Shown here one piece after another: positions 33,956 to 47,936 of a stretch of DNA of 64,000 nt (positions within the stretch are counted from its first letter, which is position 1; the number at the start of each line of letters is the position of its first letter). The notes beneath the pieces were generated by a model that saw nothing but the letters and a program-made list of their open reading frames with translations, was not told the origin of the DNA and searched no databases. A program made the position numbers and the translations under genes. The stretch is from the NCBI GenBank assembly GCA_963969395.1, contig OZ017797.1:14260001-14324000 (forward strand). Direction: 5' to 3'. This DNA comes from Pseudoscleropodium purum. Its lineage: Eukaryota > Streptophyta > Bryopsida > Hypnales > Brachytheciaceae.

Positions 33956-35338
33956 AACGATCAATCAATACCTTTGAACCACCCCACTTGTTTGCGAGCC
34001 TCTCCAGTTATGATGCCGAGATACTGATTGATGTTAAACCAAGTACCCCATTTAATATAAAACAAAAAACCAACAAATTTCTGTATGCTACGCTATTTCA
34101 GTGGCACTTCAATCATGAAAGACACAAAATAGAATGAACAGTGCAGTTTCCAAATTCTTCACACGATTGTCTTGCAACTCCCTAAAACGCTTCCTCTCCA
34201 AATGAAAAACCAAGATCAAAAACTGATATACAGCTAGCATACCAGCATGACATTTTAGGGTTTTGGAATTAATTCAAACAATCTTAGCGTTTGGGCATCA
34301 ATTGTGTAATTACTCATATCAACATTAACTATTTGTCGATCAAAGTTCAAATTCGTTATGTAGTCAAAACCTCTATACGGCATCACATTCATTGCAATAT
34401 TATGAATCGCAAAATAGTTTTAATTTCCCCTTGCTAGCACAATTTCCTGAGAGCTAATTCATGTAAAAATGTCAAATTAAATAAATAAAAATTCACAATT
34501 CCAAGCAATATACCAATCAAACCCAGCTTTTAGGCTATCCAAGTACTCACCCACATCCATATTGATTGAGTGAAAATTCCAGAAAGCCAAAGGGGAAGAG
34601 AAAGCGATCGCTTACCAGGAAGGGAGAAGGAACAGATTGCGATGAGGCTGAAATTTCAGAAGGGTGGAGGTGAAGCTGCAGAGGCACGGCAGTCGACCAC
34701 ACTTGTTTGCGAGTCTCTCCCACTTATGACGCTGAAATCGACCTCCTCCAAAACCTTCTTCTGCTTCTGCTTCCCTCCACGCGCCATCTCTCGCAATTTT
34801 CAACACACAGCCACTCGAAATCAGAGATCGAAGGTCGTGAAAACGACGATGGCGGAGATTGAGTGCCGGAGGGAAGGACCAGATTGCAAAACTTGCAATC
34901 ACAGCTAGCAACGAACACCGCCTCCGATGACATGGATCTTGGGAGAACGCCGAAGTTCCCTACATTGGGAGCATATTCGTCTTCTGGAGGTCCCATAAAA
35001 ATTAATTGTTTTTTAAGAAATCGTAAATTATTCAGGAAATTATATTGATAATTGCCAAAAATCTTGAAAATTGACAATACTGATTGCTGAAATCAATGGA
35101 AATATGTGAGTTTCTAAGCCAAAATCATTAAGAATTAAATGACCAACTGAAGTTTGTTTGTTTTTTAGAATACCCAATGTTAGTTTGAAGGTTCAATGTA
35201 TAGTCTTGAAGATCATATACCATCAAGATATTTTATGATAATAAACTTTCAGAATTTCTTCATTGAAACTAAGTGGTAGTAGAAGCTAGAGAGGTTGCTT
35301 TTGTAATAAAATTCATTGTCTCTTACGAACCTTCACAG
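33956..35338. other. Region upstream of the ABP1 relic
   Basis: A GC-richer patch at 34570-34990 would be upstream (promoter, leader or first exon) of the ABP1 relic on the minus strand, but no signal peptide can be read. It contains, at 34700-34738, a diverged copy of the 38-bp sequence at 33985-34022 (CACTTGTTTGCGAG...). The remainder is AT-rich. Confidence 0.35.
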
Positions 35339-35890
35339 GATATGGGATAATTTGAAGATGAGAGCTTGACCTCTCATTGTCAAAAAGTAGTAATTATGTT
35401 CAAAGTAGAATTTTAAACCTCATTTTTGCATAGTGAAATAACACTTTTCAAAAAAACTTTAAACTAAGAAAAGTTGAGAAGTAAATCTAACTTTCATCTT
35501 CAAAAATCTATTTGTGATTATGAACCTCCAAACAAAAGTTATGGACAAAATTCAAAGGGGATGTTTGAAAATGTCAAAGAAAATGTTCCTTCCAACTCCC
35601 TGAAATTTGTTCATAATTTTTTATTGGAGGATCAAAATCTCAAAAAGATTTTTGGAAATGAAAGCTATCTTCATTTTCCACATTAACTTAGCTCAATTTT
35701 TTCTTAAAATTATTCTACTATGCCTAAATGAGGTCTCAAATTCTACTTTGAACACATTTCCTATTTTTGACTTCACTATGAGCAGTTGAGCTCCTACTTA
35801 TCCTAACTATTTACAAATCCCACATGGATTATTTTACCTCTTACTATCCAATTTGTATAAATAGCTTGTCTTCCTTAAGTCAGTACATGT
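35339..35890. mobile_element. Foldback element (about 490-bp inverted repeat plus a flank shared with the CACTA element)
   Basis: CAAAGTAGAATTTTAAACCTC at 35401 is mirrored by the reverse complement ending at 35750. The arms extend outward to about 35339 and 35826 and inward to a loop near 35560-35610. Arms are diverged (roughly 70-75% by eye). One arm and its outer flank match 16595-16860 within the CACTA element. No coding potential. Confidence 0.7.
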
Positions 35891-38800
35891 TAAAAATTGC
35901 TTTTATAGCTACATGTTGAATATATTATTAATTCAATATTTAGAATGATGAAAATTATAGTAACTATTTGATTTTTGTTGAAGTCATAAAGTTAAATTTT
36001 GATATATATGTGGCAATGGGTGCCAAAATTAAAGAAGTTACTATAGTGTTAGAAGAAGCCTCGGAGTTTCTTGAATTCAAGAAATTTGGGCTACTTAAAG
36101 AGAATTTTGTACTAAAGAAATGACACATTATTAAGATCATATTGGAGGGATATTTGGATGAATGAAAAAATAATTGGATAGAAAATTTTGTACTAGAATT
36201 TTGTGATTTTCACTAGATTTTGTAAAGTTTATTATATAATGTTTTTTATTATGTTGATATCTTATATTTTATCATCCCTCCATCTTGATTTAAGTATTTA
36301 ATTGGGGAGAGTCCTAAATTAAGTGTTTGATGTGCCTTGCATATCTTCATGAGCACATAGAATAATGCTTGCATTATAATAGAGGCAAGTAGGTAATTTT
36401 GTAGCTCATTCTAGTTGTTTTTCTCTATAGTTGTATATTTGGAAGCACTTTTTCTACTTTTTATAGTTGTGTAGTTCTAGCATTTTGAAGATGATTCTAT
36501 TTCAAAGATGTAGAAAATTCTAAATCCTAAACCATAAAGAAGTTTAGAACTATCCCCCTAATATTTGAAAAATTAGTGTTTTTTTCTAAAAAAAATTTAA
36601 AAAAAAATTTCATTTGCTTTTTTTGGAATGGCATACTTTGTTCATATGAAGGGAGTATAATTTATACTTCTTCCTTTTGAAGTCATTTTAGAAGGAATTC
36701 TTTCTGAAGCAGAAAATTTATCTTTATGAATTAAAACATATATATGGAATATAAATTTTGTTATACATGTAGATGAATGTTTTGAAAACCTTTACTTTAG
36801 GAATTTTAAGAAATATCTCAAAAATCTACTTACATAAAAGTGGATGAAAAAATATGTTTCAATGTGTATAGGGGTGTATTTGCGTTTATTTTGTTGTTCA
36901 AAGTTTGAACACATATTAATCTATAATAGAGGAAAATTTTGTGAATGGCACAATGTGAACATTAAGGATGTTCTAAATATAGATCTAAATGTCACTAAGT
37001 TACACAAATCTTAACTATGTAATATTCTAGTGAACATGTTGTAGATGTGAATAAAATTTAGAGTCATTTGACCCCATGGATTGCAAGATTATAATGTTTT
37101 AGTGTTGAAAAAAGATGCTGAAATTTTTTTAGCAACACACTTGGAGGTGAAATTTGATTTCTACTCCTATTCAAATGAAAAAACTTGAAACTAGAAAGTG
37201 ATTCAAAACCAATATAAAAACACATTGGTAAAAAAAATATCATTCAATTAACTCAATGTGTTTGCAAAATGGTTTTTAAATCTCAAGAGATAACAAGAAA
37301 AGTTGCAAAAAACACATGTGAGGTTGAGCTTCCTTCTACTAAAATGCTTTTTAGTCACTCATAACTTCTTGGATTGATATGAAATTTTAGCCATACAAAC
37401 TAGACTAGTATATGCAACTCTTTTATTTTTTTAATTGTAAACAGACACTATATGGAGAAGAAACAAGTCGCCAAAGTTCACAATAATCCAAAAATGTCAG
37501 GGCTTTGAACTTCAAATTGCTCCCAAACATTCAAAGAAACTTAGATTGACATGAATAACTAGACTAAAAGGGAAAAATAACCCAACAAATTTTATTGAAA
37601 ACGAGAATTACATGAAGGAGATACAACCTCTCAAAGTTGCAACCATCAAATGTAGTTTGGTGAACTTAAATTAAACCTGTGAACTTTGATTGGCTTCCAA
37701 TTCTTCAATAAATCTTGTATCAATCTGAAAATCTTAACACACAAACTAGAAAAGAAAGCTCAAATTTTCCAACAAGTTTTATTGAATTTAGGCATCAGAT
37801 GCAAAAGTTACATCACTTTGAATTGGACATGAAACTATGTGAGGAGACTTTTGGTCCCCTTTGACGACGAGAGGTTAATCATATCAATTAGAATATTGAA
37901 GCTCTTTCCTTGGAATGACTCATGCATTTAGCTCCCAAGTGCAAAAAAAACCTGCTGAAATTAATGCCATGCTGAAATGACTCACAATTCATGCGTTTCT
38001 TCGACTCCATGTGCCCAATCGGCTCCAGGACCCTTCCAAGCGTGCCCTGTAGTCTCGTATAGATCGATCGATCTCTAGTACGTGAAATGTGAAGCAGCAG
38101 TGTGTGTCATTTACATTCTTGCCCTCGCCTGCCTGAGTTTTCAGCAACAGGCATTTGCACGCTCTGCAGGTAACTTATATGGTCTTAACAGAGGCTGGCC
38201 AAGATGCTCAAGCATGTGACTTCTAGTGTTTGAATGGCTGGGGCTAGCATGTGCTGAGTTGCAAGGTCTGTGGATGAACTCAGTGTCAATCTTTTGAAGC
38301 GAGACAGTCGGTGCAGCATGCCCAAATGTGTGATTTCTTAAGACATGCTCATCTCTTGTCCTAATACAATAGCTAGACATTAGAATTATCCTGATTTTCT
38401 TCTTCTAATTGTCCATCAGAAGCGGATACTTCTGGAGCCCAGTATACATTTTGAATCTATGAGGGATTCATTCTGAAACCCTGTTTAGAATATGTAGAGA
38501 TGAACTTAGATCGACTTATAGAGTTCCAAATTTGTACTGGTACTTTGGAATTAGTCGAGCACGCTTTGAAATCAGACTGGTACTTGGACTCTTCACCTTC
38601 AAAGTACTATTTATGTTCCATTCGCAATTCCAATACACTTCAATGTGTCAATGTCACATTACGATCATGCGTTCCCAGGAATGTGGATAATATAATCAAC
38701 TGCGCACATCCACTTCACTACTATCTCTATGAAATTAGTACTGTCCCTGAGTTCTTTGGAGTCCATATATAAATGTTGAGCTCAATCGAGAGTGGGTCTG

Positions 38801-40465
38801 TTTGTGTCTCACACACAAGTGAAAATTGAAGTCCTCAATCATAGAACAGATGCAGACAGAAATTAGTTACATGCGATCCGGTTCATTTTCTCAAATCGCC
38901 AATTCATTTAAACGATGTTTCATTAAAATGGCGGTATTCCACAACTTGGTACTTTTAGGTTCAGAACGTGCGGTCTGAACTGTATACCTGTCCTAGATTT
39001 CAGGGTTTCAGGGTATGAAATCTATACCAGTCTTAGAAAATTAATGGCGGAAAAATGGCGCCATATTAATGAAATATCTGTTATTTCCAGTAAAACGAGT
39101 AAGGAATAACTTATTAATAATTGAGAGCTGCTCAGGTTAATGGTCGGTGGGGTTGAAAAATTTGCATGGACACCCCTCAGTAATTTCAAAGTGAATGCAT
39201 ATTGAAATTTAAAAGAAAATAGAAATAGCATGCATCGGAATCGATAGACAACCGTTGTAAACTTATAAAAATATAGAGACACAACTAATTGTTACTAATG
39301 ACCATAACATTCTGGAGCAGTTACGAGCACCCAGCCTTAAGTTTTTCACTGTTGTTGCATTGTGATTGCTAGTAATCTTCGCACTTGCTAGCTGTCATTC
39401 TGAAACTCAAGATGTTCGACGATGTGTGGGTAATCAATATCAAAAAATCTGACACCCGATGGAACACCATGAACACCATTGATTTCGGAGCTTAGACCAA
39501 GGTATATATATTCTCAGATCCTTCCACGAATGATACGAGGCAGAACATGCACAAACGCAATGCCTGCAGACTCTGCAACTTAATTTGAGATTTTCTTTCA
39601 GAGATTGATCTAGCTCATGAGCAAAATTCATACATGAATAGATATTGATCGACAGTGCACGTAGTCGATGTCTCAATGCAAGTTCTGCAATCCCCCTAAG
39701 AGCATGGACCCATTCTGAAAACCTCGTCAATTGAGTCTAGATCGTCGATTGATCGATCGAATCCCACGATTGCCTACACAATCTTGAAAGCTAGCGCCAC
39801 TGTCAAGCGAGAACGGTTGTGGCGATTGGGGCAACGTGCATGGAGCACTGACTGATTATCTAGCTAGGTTACATTATGATAGAAATCTCGAAGCGCAAGC
39901 AAGCAATGAAGAGCATATACTGTACGGTATGTCTCGCTCGCTCGGGCTTGCTAGTTAGTTTTGATCCGTAAGATCGAACGACTCACAATCTTGATGAAGA
40001 GTACGTGGCCCAACCGTTGGTCACCCCTCCCACGCGGATGTACCCCAATTGCTGTTGACTGGCGTATCCTATTGCGTAAGCATTCGTATCTGACATAAAC
40101 TAGATACCGTGCACACACAGTCGAATTCCATAAACATCTGCGTAGACATCTGCGTCAGTGATACCCCTCCTATACATAGAAACAACCGTTCTCGGAGGCA
40201 GTGAATTAGCATACTTTTGAATTTTATAAATTAAAAAATTCCTGAATTTTTCCCTGACTTTGCCCCCCCCACTGGCCCACTCTTATAGTTGCATGTATCT
40301 TCAAGGGACACAAGGCAGGCCATCATAACATTGTAGCCTTCAAAATCAAAGAGTACAGGCCATCATAGGCCATTCGTGGTCATAACATTGTTTAAGGGTT
40401 AAGATCCCACAATGGATTCCGATGAGTCTGCATAAGTGACACTTGTGTTACATACCTCTGCTAAT
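35891..40465. other. AT-rich DNA grading into more complex unassigned sequence
   Basis: From 35891 to about 37950 the DNA is AT-rich with nothing recognised. From about 37950 to 40200 composition is more balanced, with several ATCGATCG words, but open frames there are short and match nothing I know. It may hold regulatory DNA or remains of genes. No tRNA or repeat element is evident. Confidence 0.4.
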
Positions 40466-41429
40466 TTAACCCCTAAATGCCTATAGTGCATTTTTTTTTT
40501 TGGCAATATAGCAATTTTGAGCAGCTCACTATAAATGGAGTTTTTATTTTTTATTTTTTGAAATTTTAACACAACATGTGCCCAAGGAGTAGCTTTAAGG
40601 CCCAACAATTTTCATAACTTTTGACTATACAATAAAAAAGTTATTGTATGATTTATACTTTTCATTGCTTGACACACAACTTGGATAGCAAAAAAGAACT
40701 TCTTTAAAAATCACTTTTAAAAAAAATTCAAATTTGAAATTGGTTCTCTATATTTATATATACTTGGAAAGCTTTGAATCATTCCATTTTGATCAATGAC
40801 TCAAAAGTTATGAGGAATTTTAGTTTGTGGGAGTTTGTAGGTCGTTATTGAATTTCTACTCTAAAACAAACTTTGAAGTCCTTTATTTAACTTCATTTCC
40901 AATATTTTGGAACAAAAATAAAAACTTTAAGTGTAAATTGTTTACAACAACATTACAATCATTGGGAATTTGGGATTGGCACTTTACAATTCCATAAATA
41001 AATTGCTAACAATTTAATATTTTGAATCATTATTTACTTCTTTCTACTTATTGGCTTTACCTATATATTGTACAATTTCAAATGATCTAAAAATTTTCAA
41101 ACATGTAGCCAACTTGACTTGAAGAATGAATTTCAAGAGTAACTACCATTGTGAATGTTTTTCCATACAAATGTGACCTTATGAAGTATAGCTGCTTGAT
41201 TTTTGTAGGTTCAAAAGAAGGATTTTTGTCACTTCAAATGCTAATATCTTGCAATCTACAAGGTAAAAAATTTTGAAATTTGTTCCACATATTTTCTAAC
41301 TAAAATACTACAAGATCCCATGGTTCTATGTGTCCAAAGATGTTTTTACTAAAATTTGATACTTGTATTAGAAATGGCAATATTGGAATGTTTTTGGTGA
41401 AAACATAGTCAAAATCATTTAGGAATTAA
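40466..41429 (+). mobile_element. TTAA-family element, copy 4 (full length)
   Basis: Runs from TTAACCCCTAAATGCC to CATTTAGGAATTAA, 964 bp including the flanking TTAA on both sides. All diagnostic blocks are present in forward orientation. This is one of the clearest complete copies. Confidence 0.88.
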
Positions 41430-44400
41430 GTGAGACCCTTTTCTAAATTTTTATTTAAATATTAGTGGGCATAGTCACATCATAGCTCAATTGTAGCAAT
41501 GACATTTTGATACAATTTGTCAAGGCATTTTTATTTTACTTTTATAAAAAGTGTTGAGATGCCAACAACTTAAATTTGGTGAAGTAGTGTATTTCTATGT
41601 TCATCCATCTTTGGGACCAAAAAACACACAAATAAAGCACGTGCAAGTACTTTCACATCCAAAATTGGCAAATTCATCCATATTTCATCTATGGTTTGAA
41701 TAGAAATGAAAAATTGGAAAAATATACTACTTTTCTTTGGCAATTTTTAAATTAAATAAATTAAAAAGTATAGAAAGAGAAATGGCATAGTATTAGCTCT
41801 ATAATGCCCAAAACAAAAAGACTAGTTCTATCCAAGGATTTCCTTAAAGTTATTTTTTCAAATTCTTGTACTAATATTTTTTTTAAATCTTAGGATGTCC
41901 TTAACTATATCTTTATAGAGGTTATGACTGACATCAATTGTTGGGGGAACAATACTTGCCACAAGGATCACAATACTTACTAGTATAATTCTAGAGGGAC
42001 AAAGTCTAACTATAGGATCAAAACTTTTAGTGGGTGCAAAATTTTGCCCCCCAAATTTTTTTTGTCTAAACATACAAGAAACACACAATGGCAATCAAAG
42101 TTAACAAATTTGGAGAGTTAACCATTAAAGGTCTGTTGAAGACCATACATACTATCATATATTTTACTCTTAGAATATAAAGAATGTACTCAAATTATGG
42201 CAAGATATCACCCATCATATTGAAAATTTGACAATTAACATCCTTCATTTCAAAGTCATTTTTACTTCTAAAGTCCCTAGGCCTTTTTTCCAACAATAAC
42301 CACTTAAAAACTACCACTTCTATTGCAAAGAAAAAAAATTGCCTATTTAATTGTAGGATCTTCCAATAGATTGGTTTCAAGAAGAATGTGAAGAAGAAAT
42401 TTTAGAAACTTTAACTACATCAATTGCAAAATATTTTTATTTCAATTGAAAGAGAAAAATTAGGTACCTTGTATTGATTCAACCAAATTTTTCAACTATG
42501 ACTCTTTTTAACTTAAGATTTTTGCACTAATCATTTCTAGTTTTTTTTATGTTGAAGAATTGAGCTAAGAATATACAAATTTTTCTTAAAACACTTAACT
42601 TTCACTCATTAAAAATTTATTAAGTAGAAGTAGGTTCAAGATTGAAAAGAAAACTAAACTATTAATAGGTTTAAGATGGAATTAAAACAAACTTATCTCA
42701 ATAGTGAGATTTTTTTAGTAAGAGTTCTCAACCTTGTGAATCTTTTATTTTGAAAAATTGTGAAAATTGAGTTCAGAAATGCATCATATAAGTTAATTTT
42801 TTAAAAGATGCTCTAATTGCCTCCAAAACAAGACCATTTGTAACTTTCATATTATTAGTCCAAAACTCCAAATGGGATGAATAAAAGCTTTCCATAAAGA
42901 TAAAAATATAATCCATGAGAAAAAAAATTTGTAAGTGTTTGTGGGATTTTTTTCCTACCCTAAGACTAAAATCTGGACTTATTGTGCCGTACATTTTGCT
43001 CTCAAGTACCAATTGAAATAAAAATTATATTTCCAAAAATCTAATGTATTTTATTATTTTTATAAAAGGTTTTAGAAAATCACAAAAAATATTGAAGCCA
43101 TATGAGCCTACCCAAAGTCTAATTTGTCTCCCAAAAGGACAATGGGATCTTAGTAGTTGATAGATTTAAACCTTATTGTGTTCAAATATGACACCATATA
43201 TGTCAAATGTATAGCCATTTTTCAATTTTTGAGACATCTAGAAGGTACAATAATGATCTTAATTGTAATTGCCATGTGTCACTGGATTGAGCTTAGTATG
43301 AATACAAACTTTTGTAATTGTTGTGTATGCCCATTCATCCACTCTGTATGTTGAATATACAAAAAACACCACATTGCAATCCAAATTGGGCTTCTTAGAC
43401 CTTTAACCCCTAAGCACTTAAGTGCCTCAAATATAGCCTCTCTAATTTAAAATATTTTCTTGTTTCACTATTATAATTTTTTTCAATGGTATAGTCAAAG
43501 GACATGTCTTTTTCCTTCTAGCTCTAGACTTGTCTCCACTACCAATCGGTACAATTAGTTTATGTGAACTTCTTTTTAGATAATAGTTTAATTGGGATGA
43601 ATTGAGAATGGTCTAGATTTTAGTAAACATGAGTTGGGTGCTTAGGAATTTAAGATTGATTCTATTCTTTTCTTAGACCACCATACACAATGAGTATTTG
43701 AGTAAAGTCCCCATTACAAAAAGTCTTAGCCCTCCGTAGGGCCATTTGACTTTTGAAGGATATGCAAAAATAGTAAAATAATTTAATTTTAATTTATTGA
43801 TAAGACAATGTGTGTAAACAATAGTATTATGCTCTGTGCCTGTATTTTGAATAGATAAGCTTAGTGAGCATTTTGAATTAACTAACTCAAAGTGCTCATT
43901 TTGAATTAATTCAGTGATTAATTCAAAATATAGTTAATTTTTATTTTAAGCCCCCCCTCCAACCATACTTATATTTTCTAGCCCAACATGTATAGGCAAA
44001 CAATATAGGTGAATGGCTCATGTATTTTGTATCCATATCCATATTTGTAGTTTTGTACCACATCATATCTCGTATCGTATCATATCCATATTCATATCTT
44101 TTATTTTTCAAGATCAATGGTGTCAAAGGGGGGGAAGGGAAATTATTTTCTTAAAATCCATAGCTCTCATTTTTTCTAATGAAGGGAGGGGGTGTTAATT
44201 GAAACCAAGTGCATTGTATCTTTTCACTGGATAGAACAAATGAATCTAATTTAGATTTATAGCATGGTATGGGATTTTTTTTAAACAAGATCGATAACTC
44301 TTGTTGTGTCTTTGAGGCAGAAGGAGGCCCAACCTATTGTGTGTGTAATTCCAATAGATAATGTGAGGCACAAAATCTACACACATCTTTTAAAAGGATG

Positions 44401-44658
44401 ATTAACAAAATTAGATACCTAAGTGGGTTTAGACATTTGAATTCTAGAGGAATGAAGTGTGAGAATTTATAAATAACTATCACTTTCATATTATTCTAAC
44501 CTCAAATCAATATGCATCATTTTCAGATGAAACTCATAAAGTGTCATTTTAACATCATTCTAATGTTTCTATAGCATGGGAACCTGAAGCCCTTTAATTA
44601 AAAAGCATCATACAACTTGCTTTGGATGTCAATTGTAATTTGAATTTCAACCAAAGCA
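41430..44658. other. AT-rich intergenic DNA
   Basis: No gene seen. A stretch at about 42290-42440 (ACTACCACTTCTATTGCAA, then GTAGGATCTTCC) looks like a heavily decayed fragment of the TTAA family in reverse orientation. Small palindromes of ATTTTGAATTAAT lie near 43900-43932. Confidence 0.4.
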
Positions 44659-45188
44659 TTAACCCCTAAAAGACCAAATTGTGTTTTTTCAGCAATATAG
44701 AAATTTGGATAGCTCATTACAAATGATTCTTTTTCCTCTTTGAAATTTTCATACAACATGTGGTCAAAGAATAGCTTTAAGGCTCAATAGTTTTGTATCT
44801 TTTGACTACATGGTTAAAAAGTTAATGCATGATGAGTATTTTTCTCAACTTAAAAACTCAAAAAAATCATTTTTTCAAAAACAAAAATTTGAAATTGATT
44901 TTTTAGATTTATATATGTATGAAAAGCTTTGAATCATTTCATTTTGGTCAATGACATAAAAATTATGAAAAGTTTTTATTTGTGGGCAATTATGGAATCT
45001 CTATTCTCAAATAAACTTTGAAATCCTTTATTTAATTGATTTTAAAATTCTTTTGAAGAAAATAAAATCATAGGATGTAGATTGTTTATTATAAAATTGG
45101 GATTGGCATTTTTCAATTCCACAACTAAATTCTTAACAAATTAGTATTTTGAATCATGCTCCATTGCTTTTAGCTTATTATTTTTTTC
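44659..45188 (+). mobile_element. TTAA-family element, copy 5 (3'-truncated)
   Basis: Begins TTAACCCCTAAAAGACCAAA and follows the family as far as the block GCTTATTATTTTTTTC, then switches to unrelated sequence. Only the first half or so is present. Confidence 0.8.
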
Positions 45189-46058
45189 AAGCACAAATAG
45201 GAAATTTTCTTTTGTGGGAAATTTTTTATATCTCTTTCCAACTTATTTCTTCAACATATGATAGAAAGTTGCAAGTTGTAGGATCTACACATTTTTGGAT
45301 AAAATGTTTGAAAGATGAAATGTAACCATTTGGGAAGAGTTGAAAATATTTCTTTTCAAAACTTGAGCATGATGATCTTGCAATTGTGAAGGTTTTTTAT
45401 TCTAAAATCTTAGGAAGGTAGAATCTAACAAGTTAAATAAAAGATCCCATGGTTGGATTTGTTAAAAAATAAATAGAGATGAAGATTTTAGCTTTGCTTT
45501 GGAGACTCATGTTTTGAAGCAATTTTCAACCTCTAAATATGAAAGAACTTTAAAGGTTAAAAAAGTATTCTTGGTAAATTAGTTATACCTATAGATCTAC
45601 ATCCTAAATTTCCAATGTCATAAATCACTTAATCCTAAAAGATTTTCAAAGTCCAAAGTGGTATATGAATGACCAAATATCATAGAAATGGATGGAGTCC
45701 ATTTCATATATTTTTAAAGAATTCTCTAATGGTTCTCATCCCAGGGGAGGAAACTTTGCATCAAAAAAACTACATCTCCAAAGAATGTACGGAAATGTAT
45801 GCAAGTGTAGGTTATTTGAAAAGTAAGGCATTACTTTATTGCCACAACCACTTGTAGTGTAATCATTTGTTAATGGAATAAAATTATTGAATAAAATTCT
45901 TATCCTATTAGATTTTTTTTAATTTTTAATTTTTAATTTATAAGTTTTTGTTTCAAAGAAGTATGCCACATATGTAGAATATTATAGTGTTTTGGCTTCT
46001 GTTTCTATAGCAAAATTTTAACCTTCTTGGTGATCTACATTACATTTGAAAGTCATGA
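45189..46058. other. AT-rich intergenic DNA
   Basis: No gene or repeat recognised between the truncated copy 5 and copy 6. Confidence 0.4.
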
Positions 46059-47936
46059 TTAACCCCTAAAGGTTTTTGACTAATATATTGTCATTAATAA
46101 CGCTCCAAAACTACCATTTCTAATACAAGTACCAAATTTTAGGAATAAAAACACTTTTGAACATATGAAAGTTTAGGATCTTGTATTACATTAGTTTGAG
46201 AAGATATGAAAAAAATTTCAAAATTTTTCACCATGTGAATTGCAAGATATTAGCTTTTGAATTGACAAAAATCATTTGGGGGCCCTTGCAAGAAACAAAG
46301 CACCTACATTTCACAAGGTCACATTTGTATGAAAAAATGTCCAAAATGATGGTGATTATTTGGATTCATTTCACAAGGCAATTTCACTACATGCTTGAAA
46401 AAATTCAGATCATTTGGAATTGTACAACATATAAGAAAAAAACAGAAGTAGAAAGAAGTAGAGAATGATTCAAAATACTAAATTGTTAAGAATTCAATTA
46501 TAGAATTGGAAAATGCCAATCCCAATTACAGTTGTAATGTTGTAATAAAAAATCTACATCCTATTATTTTATTTTATTTTTTAAATATTGAAAATTGAGT
46601 TGAATAAAAGACTTCGTTTGAAGTTTAATTTAGAGTAGAAAATCCATGACTCCCTACAAACTAAAACTCTTCATAACTTTTGACTCATTGTTCAAAATGA
46701 AATGATTCAAAGCTTTCCACATATATTTTAATCTAGAAAAAAAAATTTCAAATTTTTATTTCTTTGAAAAAATAAAATTTTCAAGAAATTTTTTTGAACT
46801 ATCTAGCCTATCCATCAAGCAAAAAAAATTACATATCATACAATAACTTTTCAACCATTTAGTCAAAAATTATAAAAATTATCAAGCCTTAATTCCTAAA
46901 GAATTAAAGTACATTTTTTTGGCAGCATAGTGATTTTGGGTAGCTCACTACAAACATAATTTTTTTTGCTAAAATTTCCACCCAACATTTTTGTGAGGAA
47001 TAGCTTTAATTTTCATAACTTTTGACTACATGGTTAAAAAGTTATTGCATGATATGCCACTTCATTGTTGGACAAACAACTCAAAGAATTCTTTAAAAAT
47101 CACTTTTTTAAGAAATAAAAATTTGAAATTTGTTTTCTAGATTTATATATACAAGGAAAGCTTTGAATCATGCCATTTTGAATAATGAGATGAGAGTTAT
47201 GTGGAGTTTTAGTTTGCGAGTGATTATAGAATCTCTCCTCTAAATTTAACTTTGGAATCCTTTATTTTACTCAATTGTCAATATTTTTGAAAATAAATTA
47301 AAAAAAATGGGTGTACATTGTTAATTACAATATTACAACCATTAGAATTGGCATTTTTCAATTCCATAAATAGATTCCTAACAATTTAGTGTTTTGACAA
47401 TCATTCTCTATTTCTTTCTACTTACTATTTTTTTCCTATATGTTGTACAATTCCAAATGATTTGAAATTTTTCAAGCATGTAACCAACTTGCCTTGAAAA
47501 ATGAAACCAAAGAGTAACCACCATTTTGGACAAATTTTAATACAAATGTAACATTGTGAAGTGCAGTTGCCCGATTTTTTGTAGGGCCAAAAAATGGAAT
47601 TTTGTCAATTCAAATACTAATATCTTGCCATCTACATAGTGGAAAATTTTGAAATTTTTTCCACATATTTTCAAACCAGTGTACAACAAGATCCTATGGT
47701 TAAATGTGTCGGAAAATGCTTTTTTTCTAAAATTTGGCACTTGTACTATATATGGCAATTTTGGAGTGTTTTGGATGAAAACATAGTCAAAATTAAACCT
47801 TTAGGGATAAAAGCTACTCCTCGTGCCCATATTGTGTGAAAATTTCAAAGAAAAAAAATAAAAAAATAGTTTATAATGACATGCACAAAATCACAATATT
47901 GCCCTCAAAAATGAAATTTAGGGTTTTAGAGGTTCA
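46059..47936 (-). mobile_element. TTAA-family element, copy 6, interrupted by copy 7
   Basis: Reverse-orientation copy starting TTAACCCCTAAAGG. It proceeds normally to ...ATCAAGCC (46888), is interrupted by copy 7, and resumes at AGCTACTCC (47812) to finish near GGTTCA (47936). Removing the insert restores the family sequence GCC-TTAA-AGCTACT exactly. Confidence 0.88.
46889..47811 (+). mobile_element. TTAA-family element, copy 7, nested in copy 6
   Basis: Forward copy starting TTAATTCCTAAAG and ending CCTTTAGGGATAAA. It sits at a TTAA of copy 6. The left duplicate is TTAA (46889-46892) and the right is TAAA (47808-47811), one base changed. Confidence 0.9.
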
